Positions 1 through 7,874 of a stretch of 47,049 nucleotides of DNA are shown one piece after another. Below the pieces are notes generated by a model. The model was given only the letters and a program-made list of their open reading frames with translations. It did not search any database and was not told the origin of the DNA. Every line of letters starts with the position of its first letter. Position 1 is the stretch's first letter. Origin of the DNA: Candidatus Eiseniibacteriota bacterium (GTDB lineage Bacteria; Eisenbacteria; RBG-16-71-46); assembly GCA_025360715.1 (NCBI GenBank), contig JANYBS010000100.1, positions 1 through 47,049 of the forward strand. The letters run 5' to 3'. The position numbers and the translations under genes were made by a program.

Positions 1-192
1 AAGTTCAAGGACATGCCGCACGACGTGCCCATGAGCACCATGGCGATCGGCGTCGTGACCGCCGCGGTCTTCGGCGTGCTCGCGATCAACGTGCTGCTGG
101 GCTTCCTGCGCAAAGCCGGCTTCGGCGTCTACGCCGTGTACCGCGTGGCGCTGGCGGTCCTGCTCTTCGCGTGGGTGGCGCGCCACCAGTAG
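1..192 (+). CDS. uppP: Undecaprenyl-diphosphatase, C-terminal part (5' end outside window)
   Basis: Only the last 63 residues are in the window, ending in a TAG stop. They contain two hydrophobic segments: one of about 20 residues after the PMSTMAIG stretch, and a second around YAVYRVALAVLLFAWVA. The family (BacA/UppP) is an integral membrane phosphatase that recycles undecaprenyl diphosphate to the monophosphate carrier for peptidoglycan and other glycan synthesis. Its C-terminus typically has a FLRR-like loop followed by a (W/Y)YR motif and a last membrane helix, and FLRKAGFGVYAVYR matches that pattern. The catalytic motifs lie upstream, outside the window. It converges on the minus-strand sigma factor gene 10 bases away. 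Identification rests on the C-terminal pattern only. Confidence 0.72.
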   Translation, partial: KFKDMPHDVPMSTMAIGVVTAAVFGVLAINVLLGFLRKAGFGVYAVYRVALAVLLFAWVARHQ

Positions 193-202
193 CCGCGCTG
201 CT

Positions 203-823
203 TCAGGCGCCAGCAGGCCCCGGGCGCTTGCTGAGCTTGTCGCGGAAGTAGCGGTTCACGCGGTCGCGCAGATGCACGCGCGCGCGGTGCAGGCGCGACT
301 TGATCGCGGCCACGGTGAGCCCGAGTTCCTTCGCCACCTCTTCGTTCGACTGCTCCATGATGTCGCGCAGGATGAAGACCTCGCGCTCGTTCTCGGGCAG
401 CTGATCGATCTCACGGCTCAGGATCTCGCGCGTCTCGGTGTCGAGCAGGTCATCGAGTGGCTGAGTCGACCAATCCGCGATCGCCATCGGCTCGTTGTCC
501 TCGCTGCCGGTCTGCGACTGCTCATAGGAGACGTGCCCGGCACGGCGGCGGCGGTACTTCATGAGCGACGCGTTGGTGGCGATGCGGTAGAGCCACGTCG
601 AGAACGTGGACTCGGACTTGAACCGAGGCAGGCCCTTGAACGCCGACAGGAACGCGTCCTGCAGGGCCTCGGCCGCATCTTCCTCGTGGCGCAGGATCTT
701 GTAACAAAGCCGGTAGACCCGGTCCTGATAGCGGCGCACCAGCTCGTCGAAAGCACGCGTCTGCCCTTCTTGGGCGAGGCGCACGAGTTCGACGTCGGCT
801 GTTTCCGCGAATCCTGGGCTCAT
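203..823 (-). CDS. ECF-type RNA polymerase sigma factor (sigma-70 family)
   Basis: This 206-residue protein has the two-domain layout of an ECF sigma factor. Region 2 lies at about residues 25-95, with FDELVRRYQDRVYRLCYKIL, EDAAEALQDAFLSAF and FSTWLYRIATN. Region 4 lies at about 130-190, with LPENEREVFILRD and a helix-turn-helix ending in AAIKSRLHRAR. It would direct RNA polymerase to a specific promoter set in response to a signal. Its ATG overlaps the amidohydrolase stop (ATGA), so it is probably translated as the last gene of an FAH hydrolase-amidohydrolase-sigma operon. No anti-sigma factor gene lies beside it, since the next gene downstream is the convergent uppP. The C-terminal tail (about 195-206) is basic and not conserved in the family. 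The target promoters are unknown. Confidence 0.93.
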   Translation of the reverse strand: MSPGFAETADVELVRLAQEGQTRAFDELVRRYQDRVYRLCYKILRHEEDAAEALQDAFLSAFKGLPRFKSESTFSTWLYRIATNASLMKYRRRRAGHVSYEQSQTGSEDNEPMAIADWSTQPLDDLLDTETREILSREIDQLPENEREVFILRDIMEQSNEEVAKELGLTVAAIKSRLHRARVHLRDRVNRYFRDKLSKRPGPAGA

Positions 824-2451
824 GAGGTCTCTCCACCGGTCGACGAAGCGCGAGGAGTCACCACGTCACATCGCAATACATACACGATTTTCCCTCCGAG
901 CGTGGTGAGGACTGCCCGCGCAGAGCCGATATCTTCCGGCGATGTGGCGAAGAGGTCGCGGTCCCAGACCACCACGTCGCCCTCTGCGCCAGCGGCCAAA
1001 GCGCCACTCGAAGGCCACAGACCCGCCAAACGCGCGGGTCCTTCCGTGTACGCGCGCAGCGCCACATCGAGCGTGACGCACTGCGCGGGCTCGAAACGCC
1101 CGCCCCGAGCGCCGCCGGCTCGCGTCAAGGCGGCGTGAAGTCCTCGCGCCGCGACCGGCGGTTCGACCGGCGCATCGGAGCCGAACGCCAGCAGCGCGCC
1201 GCTCGCCCGCAGCGACTCCCACGGGTAGGCATGCACGCAGCGCTCCCCCCACGCCGCGCGCGCCGCGTCGATATCGCTCAAGCAATGCTGCGGCTGCATG
1301 CTCGCGGCGATGCCGAGCGCGGCGAAGCGGTCTCGGTCCGCGGGGTCACACAGCTGCACATGCTCCACGCGCGAGGGCAGCGCGGGCGGCGTGGCGCCAC
1401 GCGTGGCGGCCTGAGCGGCCTCGAACGCATCGAGCGCGTGACGCACGGCGGCATCGCCGATCGCGTGGATCGTGGTGGCGAAGCCCGCGCGCGCCGCGCG
1501 CGTGACGTGCTCGCGCAACGCATCGCGCGAGAGCACCTCCATGCCACGGTGATCGGCGTCATCGTAGCGCGCGAGCATGAAGGCCGTGCGCGAGCCAAGC
1601 GTGCCATCGGCGAAGAGCTTGAGCGCACCGATGCGGAACCATGCATCGCCCACACCGCTCGCGATGCCGGCCGCCTCGAGATGCGCGAGCGCTTCGAGGC
1701 CCACCTGCTGCAGCACGCGCAGGTGCCTTCGCCCCGCAAGCGCGCGCATGCGCGCGATGTCGACCGCCTCGCGCTGGAAGTCGTGCACGCTCGTGATGCC
1801 CAAGGCGTGCAGTGCCGCCGCGGCTTCATCGAGCAGCGCCTCATCGATGAGCGGGCCGGCCGCCGCCAGCTGCGCCTCGAACGCCCGCACGGCGTTCTCG
1901 CGCACCAGGCCGGTGGGCTCGCCCGCGGCGTCTCTTACGAATACACCGTCGCTGGGATCGGGCGTCTCACGCGTGGCGCCCGCGGCGCGCAGAGCGGCCG
2001 AGTTCACCCACAGCGCGTGGAAGTCGTGCCGATAGAGCAGCACGGGCCGCGTTCCCGAGATCGCATCGAGCGCTGCGCGATCGGGCATCGCCTCCCAGGT
2101 GCTCTCGTCCCAACCGCGGCCCACGAGCGGGGTGGTGCCCGAATCGGCCGCGAGCGCGCGCTGCACGCGCACCAGCGCCTCGGCTCGCGTGTGCGCGCCA
2201 TGCAGATCGCACTGCCGGCGCGACTGCGCCCATGGCACGAAGTGCAGATGCGCATCGCATAGCGCCGGCGTGACGGTGGCGCCCTGCGCATCGAAGCGTT
2301 GCGCCTGCGGCGCGAGCGCGGCCAGGGTCGCAGCCTCGCCCACGGTCACGATGCGACCGTGCTCCAGCAGGACGGCATCTCCGGTGACGGGACCCTCGGG
2401 CGACCAGAGCCGTCCGCCGGTGATGAGCAGCGCGCGCAGCGTGGCAATCAC
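820..2451 (-). CDS. YtcJ-like metal-dependent amidohydrolase
   Basis: The protein is 543 residues, the usual size for the YtcJ-like branch of the amidohydrolase superfamily. Visible motifs are the N-terminal metal ligands in CDAHLHF (about residues 64-70), LFADGTLGSRTAF near 280, TIHAIGDAAVRHALDAFE near 330, RVEHVQL near 370 and the late Asp in FGSDAPVEPP near 430. These imply hydrolysis of an amide or C-N bond at a metal centre, but the substrate cannot be read from the sequence. No signal peptide is evident. Translation starts at GTG, whose bases overlap the stop of the upstream FAH-family gene (GTGA). Its own TGA overlaps the sigma factor ATG. The tight coupling suggests a catabolic or repair function co-regulated with the sigma factor. 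Confidence 0.9.
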   Translation of the reverse strand: MIATLRALLITGGRLWSPEGPVTGDAVLLEHGRIVTVGEAATLAALAPQAQRFDAQGATVTPALCDAHLHFVPWAQSRRQCDLHGAHTRAEALVRVQRALAADSGTTPLVGRGWDESTWEAMPDRAALDAISGTRPVLLYRHDFHALWVNSAALRAAGATRETPDPSDGVFVRDAAGEPTGLVRENAVRAFEAQLAAAGPLIDEALLDEAAAALHALGITSVHDFQREAVDIARMRALAGRRHLRVLQQVGLEALAHLEAAGIASGVGDAWFRIGALKLFADGTLGSRTAFMLARYDDADHRGMEVLSRDALREHVTRAARAGFATTIHAIGDAAVRHALDAFEAAQAATRGATPPALPSRVEHVQLCDPADRDRFAALGIAASMQPQHCLSDIDAARAAWGERCVHAYPWESLRASGALLAFGSDAPVEPPVAARGLHAALTRAGGARGGRFEPAQCVTLDVALRAYTEGPARLAGLWPSSGALAAGAEGDVVVWDRDLFATSPEDIGSARAVLTTLGGKIVYVLRCDVVTPRASSTGGETS

Positions 2452-3275
2452 GAGGCGGCGCGGCCTGCGGCCACGACCCGGTTCACGAGCGGCGGGAAGC
2501 CCGCGATATCGAGCACGACCTCGACGCGGTCGCCCACCACGATCGGCGCGATGCCTGCGGGTGTGCCGGTGGCGATCACGTCGCCCGGCTCGAGCGTCAT
2601 GTAGCGCGAGAGATGGTGCACCAGGAACGCCGGCCCGAAGTGCATGCCCGACGTGCGGGCGCTCTGGCGCATCTCACCGTTCACGCGCAGTTCGAACGCC
2701 ACGTCGAGTGGCGAGACGCCGAGCGCGATCACCGGGCCGAACGGCGCGAACGTGTCGCAGCCCTTGGCGCGCGCCCACTGGCCATCGCTCTTCTGCCAAT
2801 CGCGCGCGCTCACGTCGTTGAAAGCAGTCACGCCGGCCACGTACTCGAGCGCGTGCTCCACGGCCACGTGCCGGACGCGCTTGCCGATCACGAGCGCCAA
2901 CTCGCCCTCGGGATCGAGACGCTGCCCTTCGCCCGGATGCTCGATGGCGCCGCCGCTCGCAAGCGCAGAACTCGGCGGCTTGAGGAAGAAGAGAGGCTCC
3001 TTTGGCGGTTCTTTCGCACCCGTCAACGTGAGGCTCTCGCGCACGTGCTCGATGTAATTGAGCCCGATGCAGAGGATCTTGCTCGGCGCACAGGGCGTGA
3101 GCCACTCCACTTCTGCCGCAGCGTCGCAGATGCCAGTGGGCGCGCCGCCATCCCACGGCGCGGCGCTCAGGCGCGCGAGAGCAGCGCCTTCGAGCAGGCC
3201 ATGGTGGGTGGCGCCTGCGACACGATAGCGCGCGAGCAGCGGCGCGCGGGCGGGAGCATCCGGGGAGCGTTCCAA
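2448..3275 (-). CDS. Fumarylacetoacetate hydrolase (FAH) family protein
   Basis: The core matches the FAH/2-hydroxyhepta-2,4-diene-1,7-dioate isomerase fold: ILCIGLNYIEHVRE, then FLKPPSSALASGG, the metal-site segment DPEGELALVIGKRVR, FNDVSARDWQ, KGCDTFAPFGP, and the C-terminal GDVIATGTPAGI and GDRVEVVLDIAG. Members are Mg2+-dependent C-C hydrolases, isomerases or decarboxylases acting on small dicarbonyl acids. I place the start at TTG 3275, giving 275 residues, because family similarity begins only shortly after it (ARYRVAGATHHGLLEG). The frame remains open to a GTG at 3416, but those extra residues look non-native. The TTG has no strong ribosome site, so the start is uncertain. It is first of three overlapping genes, ahead of the amidohydrolase and sigma factor. 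Confidence 0.85.
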   Translation of the reverse strand: MERSPDAPARAPLLARYRVAGATHHGLLEGAALARLSAAPWDGGAPTGICDAAAEVEWLTPCAPSKILCIGLNYIEHVRESLTLTGAKEPPKEPLFFLKPPSSALASGGAIEHPGEGQRLDPEGELALVIGKRVRHVAVEHALEYVAGVTAFNDVSARDWQKSDGQWARAKGCDTFAPFGPVIALGVSPLDVAFELRVNGEMRQSARTSGMHFGPAFLVHHLSRYMTLEPGDVIATGTPAGIAPIVVGDRVEVVLDIAGFPPLVNRVVAAGRAAS

Positions 3276-3605
3276 GACAGGTATCTTACCGCAGGGACGC
3301 GGCTTGCGAAAAAGCCCGAAAAGAACGAGGGCACCCCATCCGACGCGTGTCGTGAGTCCGGGGCATCCTGGAGCGGTGGCACGTCCGGACCGCTTCACAA
3401 GGATGAAGGAGCTCACAGATGCACGGCGAAGACAGGACGCCTCTCTGCCGATAACGATGAGACAGGCGCCCAGCCCGGGTCAAGCCACAAGTCGGTTACG
3501 GGCGGATGCCATCCTGCGCCAGTCCTTGCCGGTTCGCCCGCTTCTCCCGTGGGTGGGCACCAAGGTTTGACGCTCGTTCTCGGCCTTGGTTATCGTCCCC
3601 GCCCT
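3276..3605. other. Intergenic region between divergent FAH-family gene and UDP-sugar dehydrogenase
   Basis: This stretch of about 330 bases has no convincing gene. If the FAH-family gene starts further upstream, its 5' end would use the left 140 bases. The right end carries the candidate promoter of the dehydrogenase. On the minus strand a TAAGAT hexamer sits at 3284-3289, about 9 bases before the TTG start, with no good -35 box. Confidence 0.5.
3567..3596 (+). promoter_or_regulatory. Candidate sigma-70 promoter of the UDP-sugar dehydrogenase
   Basis: TTGACG at 3567-3572 is followed after 18 bases by TATCGT at 3591-3596. The predicted transcript start would fall around 3603, only a few bases before the ATG at 3606, so the mRNA would be nearly leaderless. 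No Shine-Dalgarno sequence is seen before this ATG, which agrees. This is a pattern match only. Confidence 0.4.
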
Positions 3606-4943
3606 ATGACGACCGCCCGTAAGAGCACCCGCAGCCATACCGCCGCCCAGACCCTCGTCTCCCGTCTCGATAAGCGCACCGCCCGGCTCGGCGTGATCGG
3701 CCTGGGTTACGTGGGCCTGCCGCTGGCCATCGAACTCGCCCAGGCCGGCTTCGAGGTCTTCGGCGTCGACATCGACGAAGCCCGCGTCAAGCAGTTGAGC
3801 CAAGGCAAGTCGTATATCCAGGACGTGCCGACGGCCGAAGTGCGCGACCTCGTGCGCAAGGGCCGCTTCCACGCCAGCACCGACTTCGCCGTGCTCAAGA
3901 AGTGCGACACGGTCAACATCTGCGTCCCGACGCCGCTCAGCAAGCAGCGCGACCCGGACGTGAGCTACATCGTGGCCGCCACGCAGGAGGTGGTGCGCTA
4001 CCTGCACAAGGGCCAGCTCGTGATCCTGGAGAGCACGACCTATCCCGGCACGACCGACGAACTGCTGCTCCCCATGCTGTCGGAGACAGGACTCGAGGTC
4101 GGCAAGGACTTCTTCCTCGCCTTCTCGCCGGAACGTGTCGACCCGGGCAATCCGAACTTCAACACGCGCAACATCCCCAAGGTCGTCGGCGGCGTCACGC
4201 AGACGTGCACGGATGTCGCGGTCAAGCTCTACCAGCAGCGCCTCGACCACGTGATCCCGGTCTCGTCGACGCAGGTCGCCGAGATGGTGAAGCTGCTTGA
4301 GAACACGTTCCGCAGCGTCAACATCGGCCTCGTGAACGAGCTCGCGCTCATGTGCGCGCGGCTCAAGATCGATGTGTGGGAGGTCATCTCGGCCGCGGCG
4401 ACCAAGCCGTTCGGCTTCATGCCCTTCTACCCCGGCCCGGGCCTGGGTGGCCACTGCATCCCGATCGATCCCTTCTACCTGTCGTGGAAGGCGCGTGCGA
4501 GCGGCTTCGAGGCGCGCTTCATCGAGCTCGCCGGCCACGTGAACGGCCACATGCCGGACCATGTGATCGAGCTCGTGAGCGAAGCGCTCAACATGCAGGG
4601 CAAGGCGATCCGCGGCTCCAAGGTGCTTGTGCTCGGTGTGGCGTACAAGGCCGACATCGATGACGTGCGCGAGAGCCCGTCGCTCGACATCATGGAGAAG
4701 CTGCGCGAGCGCGGCGCCAAGATCGAGTACTCCGACCCGTTCGTGCCCAGCATCAAGTTCGCTGGCGCGACCATGAAGTCGGTGCCGTTCACGGCCGCGA
4801 ACGTCAAGCGCTTCGATTGCGCCGTGATCGCGACCGCACATAAGGCGGTGTCCTACTCGAAGGCGCTGACGTGGTCCAAGGCCATCGTCGACACGCGCAA
4901 CGCGCTCAAGGGTAAGAAGTCGAAGAAGATCGTGCGGCTCTAG
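3606..4943 (+). CDS. Nucleotide sugar dehydrogenase (UDP-N-acetylglucosamine 6-dehydrogenase type, WbpA-like)
   Basis: The 445-residue protein oxidises C6 of a UDP-hexose or UDP-HexNAc to the uronic acid with two NAD+, supplying precursors for surface polysaccharide. The NAD-binding motif GLGYVGLP is at residues 32-39. The central segment carries STTYPGTTDE and SPERVDPGN. The catalytic cysteine is Cys284 in GLGGHCIPIDPFYL. The C-terminal domain has VLGVAYKADIDDVRESPS. GGHCIPIDPFYL with the following LSWKA favours the UDP-GlcNAc dehydrogenase (WbpA/WecC) branch over UDP-glucose dehydrogenase, but substrate is not certain. I chose the ATG at 3606 because similarity starts about 25 residues later. 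The frame stays open far upstream, through the divergent FAH gene, without meaning. A glycosyltransferase lies 3 kb downstream on the same strand. Confidence 0.92.
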   Translation: MTTARKSTRSHTAAQTLVSRLDKRTARLGVIGLGYVGLPLAIELAQAGFEVFGVDIDEARVKQLSQGKSYIQDVPTAEVRDLVRKGRFHASTDFAVLKKCDTVNICVPTPLSKQRDPDVSYIVAATQEVVRYLHKGQLVILESTTYPGTTDELLLPMLSETGLEVGKDFFLAFSPERVDPGNPNFNTRNIPKVVGGVTQTCTDVAVKLYQQRLDHVIPVSSTQVAEMVKLLENTFRSVNIGLVNELALMCARLKIDVWEVISAAATKPFGFMPFYPGPGLGGHCIPIDPFYLSWKARASGFEARFIELAGHVNGHMPDHVIELVSEALNMQGKAIRGSKVLVLGVAYKADIDDVRESPSLDIMEKLRERGAKIEYSDPFVPSIKFAGATMKSVPFTAANVKRFDCAVIATAHKAVSYSKALTWSKAIVDTRNALKGKKSKKIVRL

Positions 4944-4968
4944 TCACGCGCGACATCGCTGCAATGGC

Positions 4969-4996
4969 ACGGCCCTTCGCCCCCGCGGAGGGCCGT
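4969..4996 (+). terminator. Stem-loop terminator after the UDP-sugar dehydrogenase
   Basis: ACGGCCCT (4969-4976) pairs perfectly with AGGGCCGT (4989-4996) across a 12-base loop, 26 bases past the stop codon. The tail is weakly T-containing (TCGCTT), so efficiency is uncertain. Confidence 0.5.
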
Positions 4997-5027
4997 TCGC
5001 TTGGCGCCGGAGTCCGCGCATGAAAAG

Positions 5028-5057
5028 GGGCGGCCGGGGATCTCTCCCCGGCCGCCC
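5028..5057 (-). terminator. Rho-independent terminator of dnaK
   Basis: A perfect 13-bp GC-rich stem (5028-5040 with 5045-5057) closes a 4-base loop 25 bases beyond the dnaK stop. Read on the minus strand, it is followed by CTTTTC, as expected for an intrinsic terminator. Confidence 0.75.
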
Positions 5058-5082
5058 TCGCATCCCGCCAGTCCACGACTTG

Positions 5083-7005
5083 CTAGTTCACGACCTCGAA
5101 ATCCGCGTCGACCGCACCGTCGCCGCCCTGCTTCTTGGCATCGCCGCTGGGCGGTGCCCCCGGTCCCGAGGCGCCAGCCTCGGCTCCCGGCGCGCTGCCG
5201 GCCGCTTGCGTCTGCTGGTAGAGCGCGGCGGATGCCTTGTGCCACGCCTCCTGCAGCGCCTCGGTCGATGTCGTGATCGCCGCAGCATCTTCGCCCTTGA
5301 GGGCTTCCTTCACAGCCGTGATCTGCGACTCGATGTCGCTCTTGAGACCAGCGTCGAGTTTCTCGCCGTGCTCCTTGAGGTTCTTCTCCGTCTCGTACAC
5401 GAGCCCATCGGCGCGGTTTCGCACTTCGACCGCTTCCTTGCGCTTGCGGTCCTCCTCGGCGTGCGACTCGGCGTCCTTCACCATGCCCTGGATCTCGTCT
5501 TCCTTGAGCCCGCTCGAAGCCTCGAGACGGATGCTTTGCTCCTTGCCCGTCGCCTTGTCCTTCGCGGAGACGTGCATGATGCCATTCGCGTCGATGTCGA
5601 ACGTGACCTCGACCTGTGGCACGCCGCGCGGTGCGGGCGGGATGCCGTCCAGATGGAACTTGCCCAGGCTGCGATTGCCGTTCGCCATGGGACGCTCACC
5701 CTGCAGCACATGGATCTCGACCGACGGCTGGCTGTCGGACGCCGTGGAGAACGTCTCGCTCTTCTTGGTCGGGATCGTGGTGTTGCGCGGGATGAGGACC
5801 GTCATCACACCACCCAGTGTCTCGAGGCCAAGCGACAGCGGCGTCACATCGAGCAGCACGACGTCACGCACCTCGCCCGCGAGCACCGCGCCCTGGATCG
5901 CGGCGCCGATGGCGACGACCTCGTCGGGATTGACGCCCTTGTGCGGCTCCTTGCCGAAGATCTCCTTGACCAGGTCCTGCACCTTGGGCATTCGCGTGGA
6001 GCCGCCGACCAGCACGACCTCGTCGATCTGCGATGGCGTCAGACCGGCATCCTTGAGCGCCTGCACGACCGGGCCACGGCAGCGCTCGACGAGATCGGCC
6101 ACGATCTGCTCGAGCTTCGCGCGGCTCAGCGTGATGTTGAGGTGCTTCGGGCCCTCGGCGTTCGCCGTGATGAACGGCAGGTTCACGTCGGTCTGCAGCG
6201 TGCCGGAGAGCTCGCACTTGGCCTTCTCGGCGGCTTCCTTGAGCCGCTGCAGCGCCATCGCGTCCTTGCGCAGGTCGACGCCTTCGCTCTTCTTGAACTC
6301 GTCCGCCAGGAAGTCGATGATCTTCTGGTCGAAGTCATCGCCGCCCAGATGCGTGTCGCCGTTCGTGGAGCGAACCTCGAAGACGCCGTCGCCGATCTCG
6401 AGGATCGAGATATCGAACGTACCGCCGCCCAGATCGAACACCGCGACCTTCTCGTCCTTCTTCTTGTCCAAGCCGTACGCGAGCGCCGCCGCGGTGGGCT
6501 CGTTGACGATGCGCTTCACGTCGAGGCCCGCGATACGGCCCGCGTCCTTGGTGGCCTGGCGCTGCGTGTCGTTGAAGTAGGCCGGCACCGTGATGACCGC
6601 TTCGGTGACCTTCTCGCCCAGGTACTCCTCGGCGGTGGCCTTCATCTTCTGCAGGATCATCGCGCTGATCTCGGGCGGCGAGAACTCCTCGTTGCCGCAC
6701 TTGATGCGCGCGTCACCAGCGCTGCCGCTCACGACTTCGTAGGGCACGAGCTTGCGCTCCGAGCTCACCTCGTCGAAGCGGCGGCCCATGAAGCGCTTGA
6801 CCGAGTAGACGGTGTTCGTGGGATTGGTCACGGCCTGCCGGCGCGCGACGAGGCCGACAAGGCGCTCGCCGTTCTTTGCGAACGCCACGACCGACGGCGT
6901 GGTGCGGAAGCCCTCCGCGTTGGCGATGACCTTGGGCTCGCCGCCCTCCATGACGGAGACGCACGAGTTCGTGGTCCCCAGATCGATGCCGATGACCTTA
7001 CCCAT
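5083..7005 (-). CDS. dnaK: Molecular chaperone DnaK (Hsp70)
   Basis: At 640 residues it is full length. The nucleotide-binding domain has [11 protein letters not shown] at residues 5-15, [11 protein letters not shown] near 170, [10 protein letters not shown] near 190 and [13 protein letters not shown] near 335. The substrate-binding domain starts after [14 protein letters not shown] and includes the [15 protein letters not shown] loop, followed by a helical lid and the acidic C-terminus DADFEVVN. It binds exposed hydrophobic segments of client proteins in an ATP cycle with DnaJ and GrpE. Neither partner gene is adjacent; instead hsp20 lies 117 bases upstream on the same strand, so the two may form a heat-shock unit. 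The ATG is preceded by AGAGGTGAAGA, a good ribosome site. I looked for a CIRCE element upstream and found none. Confidence 0.98.
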   Translation of the reverse strand: MGKVIGIDLGTTNSCVSVMEGGEPKVIANAEGFRTTPSVVAFAKNGERLVGLVARRQAVTNPTNTVYSVKRFMGRRFDEVSSERKLVPYEVVSGSAGDARIKCGNEEFSPPEISAMILQKMKATAEEYLGEKVTEAVITVPAYFNDTQRQATKDAGRIAGLDVKRIVNEPTAAALAYGLDKKKDEKVAVFDLGGGTFDISILEIGDGVFEVRSTNGDTHLGGDDFDQKIIDFLADEFKKSEGVDLRKDAMALQRLKEAAEKAKCELSGTLQTDVNLPFITANAEGPKHLNITLSRAKLEQIVADLVERCRGPVVQALKDAGLTPSQIDEVVLVGGSTRMPKVQDLVKEIFGKEPHKGVNPDEVVAIGAAIQGAVLAGEVRDVVLLDVTPLSLGLETLGGVMTVLIPRNTTIPTKKSETFSTASDSQPSVEIHVLQGERPMANGNRSLGKFHLDGIPPAPRGVPQVEVTFDIDANGIMHVSAKDKATGKEQSIRLEASSGLKEDEIQGMVKDAESHAEEDRKRKEAVEVRNRADGLVYETEKNLKEHGEKLDAGLKSDIESQITAVKEALKGEDAAAITTSTEALQEAWHKASAALYQQTQAAGSAPGAEAGASGPGAPPSGDAKKQGGDGAVDADFEVVN

Positions 7006-7029
7006 TCTTCACCTCTTTCATTTCAGTGT

Positions 7030-7066
7030 CCCGGCCACGCCCCGCCGGGTGGCGGGCATGGCCGGG
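7030..7066. other. Long GC-rich hairpin between hsp20 and dnaK
   Basis: CCCGGCCA (7030-7037) pairs with TGGCCGGG (7059-7066), and an inner stem CCCGCC (7041-7046) pairs with GGCGGG (7051-7056) around a 4-base loop. On the minus strand it lies 24 bases before the dnaK start and is not followed by a T-run. It could act as a processing or attenuation structure in an hsp20-dnaK transcript. Confidence 0.45.
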
Positions 7067-7122
7067 AGATCGTTGTGACTGTCGGGATGTGTCCTGCGTT
7101 GGCGTGAGACGGGCCGCGTGAC

Positions 7123-7557
7123 TTAGCCGACCTGGACCTCGATCTCACGCGCCTTCGCCGCTTCGGCCTTGGGCACGTGGACTTCGAGCACGCCAAGCTG
7201 GTAGCGCGCCTCGATGCGGTCGCCGAGCACTGCGGTCTTGAGCGTGAACGTGCGCTCGAAAGCGCCGAATGCGCGCTCGGTGCGATGATAGCGGCCGCTA
7301 TTCAGGGATTCCTCGCGACGGCGCTCGCCGCGGATCGTGAGCGTGTCGCCATCCATCTTGACCTTCACGTCCTTGGGATCCAGGCCCGGAAGGTCCGCGC
7401 GGAAGATGAACGCCTCGGGCGTTTCGGCCACGTCGACCGCAAGGGTCAGTGCCGGGGACTGCGAGGGGGCGAAACTGCGGGTGAAGAAGCTATCGAGCAG
7501 CCGGTCCATATCGCGGTTCGAAGCAGCGCGGTCGGGGTTCCAGCGGATGATCGTCAT
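7123..7557 (-). CDS. Small heat shock protein, Hsp20/alpha-crystallin family
   Basis: The 144-residue protein has the alpha-crystallin domain at about residues 40-130. It begins LTLAVDVAETPEAFIFRADLPG, continues with DVKVKMDGDTLTIRGERR and ends with the conserved A-x-x-x-x-G-V-L stretch, here ARYQLGVLEVHVPKAE. Such proteins are ATP-independent holdases that keep unfolding proteins soluble for DnaK. A short N-terminal arm (DRLLDSFFTRSF) matches the bacterial class A type. The ATG at 7557 has AGGAGA eight bases upstream. dnaK follows 117 bases downstream, which is a functional pairing. Confidence 0.95.
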   Translation of the reverse strand: MTIIRWNPDRAASNRDMDRLLDSFFTRSFAPSQSPALTLAVDVAETPEAFIFRADLPGLDPKDVKVKMDGDTLTIRGERRREESLNSGRYHRTERAFGAFERTFTLKTAVLGDRIEARYQLGVLEVHVPKAEAAKAREIEVQVG

Positions 7558-7874
7558 GATGGTGTTCTCCTGTTGCGATGACGGGTTGTGGACATATGGA
7601 ACAGGCCCGGCCCGCGGTCACCGCCGCGGCGCATGGGCTCGTATGCCATGGCTGGAAGCAGCCGCTGTGCCAAGGTCTTGCTCACCACGGCGAGCACGCT
7701 CATGTGCAACGAGATAGCGGCATCACCGCAGGTGACACGCGAATCCTTGCCGCCGGCGCTGTGCCAGGTTGCGACGGAGGCATGTTCCACGCCGGGACGC
7801 TCATTGCTTCAATCTGCGACGCTGCCCCCTCGCGCGGTGGCCGCTATCCGCGCGACCTGCTAGCGTGGCCGGTC
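7558..7874. other. Intergenic region between divergent hsp20 and glycosyltransferase
   Basis: About 317 bases without a supported gene. It must hold the hsp20 promoter (minus) and the glycosyltransferase promoter (plus). I saw no CIRCE inverted repeat, no sigma-32-like CTTGAA/CCCCAT pair and no strong TTGACA box. The open frame that extends the glycosyltransferase leftwards to 7578 has no recognisable protein features. Confidence 0.5.

Noticed and set aside
3417-4841. Long minus-strand frame opposite the UDP-sugar dehydrogenase
   Set aside because: No domain signature, and it overlaps a confidently identified enzyme.
5020-7107. A 695-codon open frame opposite dnaK
   Set aside because: Same cause: high GC and strong third-position bias open the antisense frame. 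dnaK is certain.
7558-7874. CIRCE element or sigma-32 promoter before hsp20
   Set aside because: No TTAGCACTC/GAGTGCTAA inverted repeat and no CTTGAA/CCCCAT pair was found in the interval.
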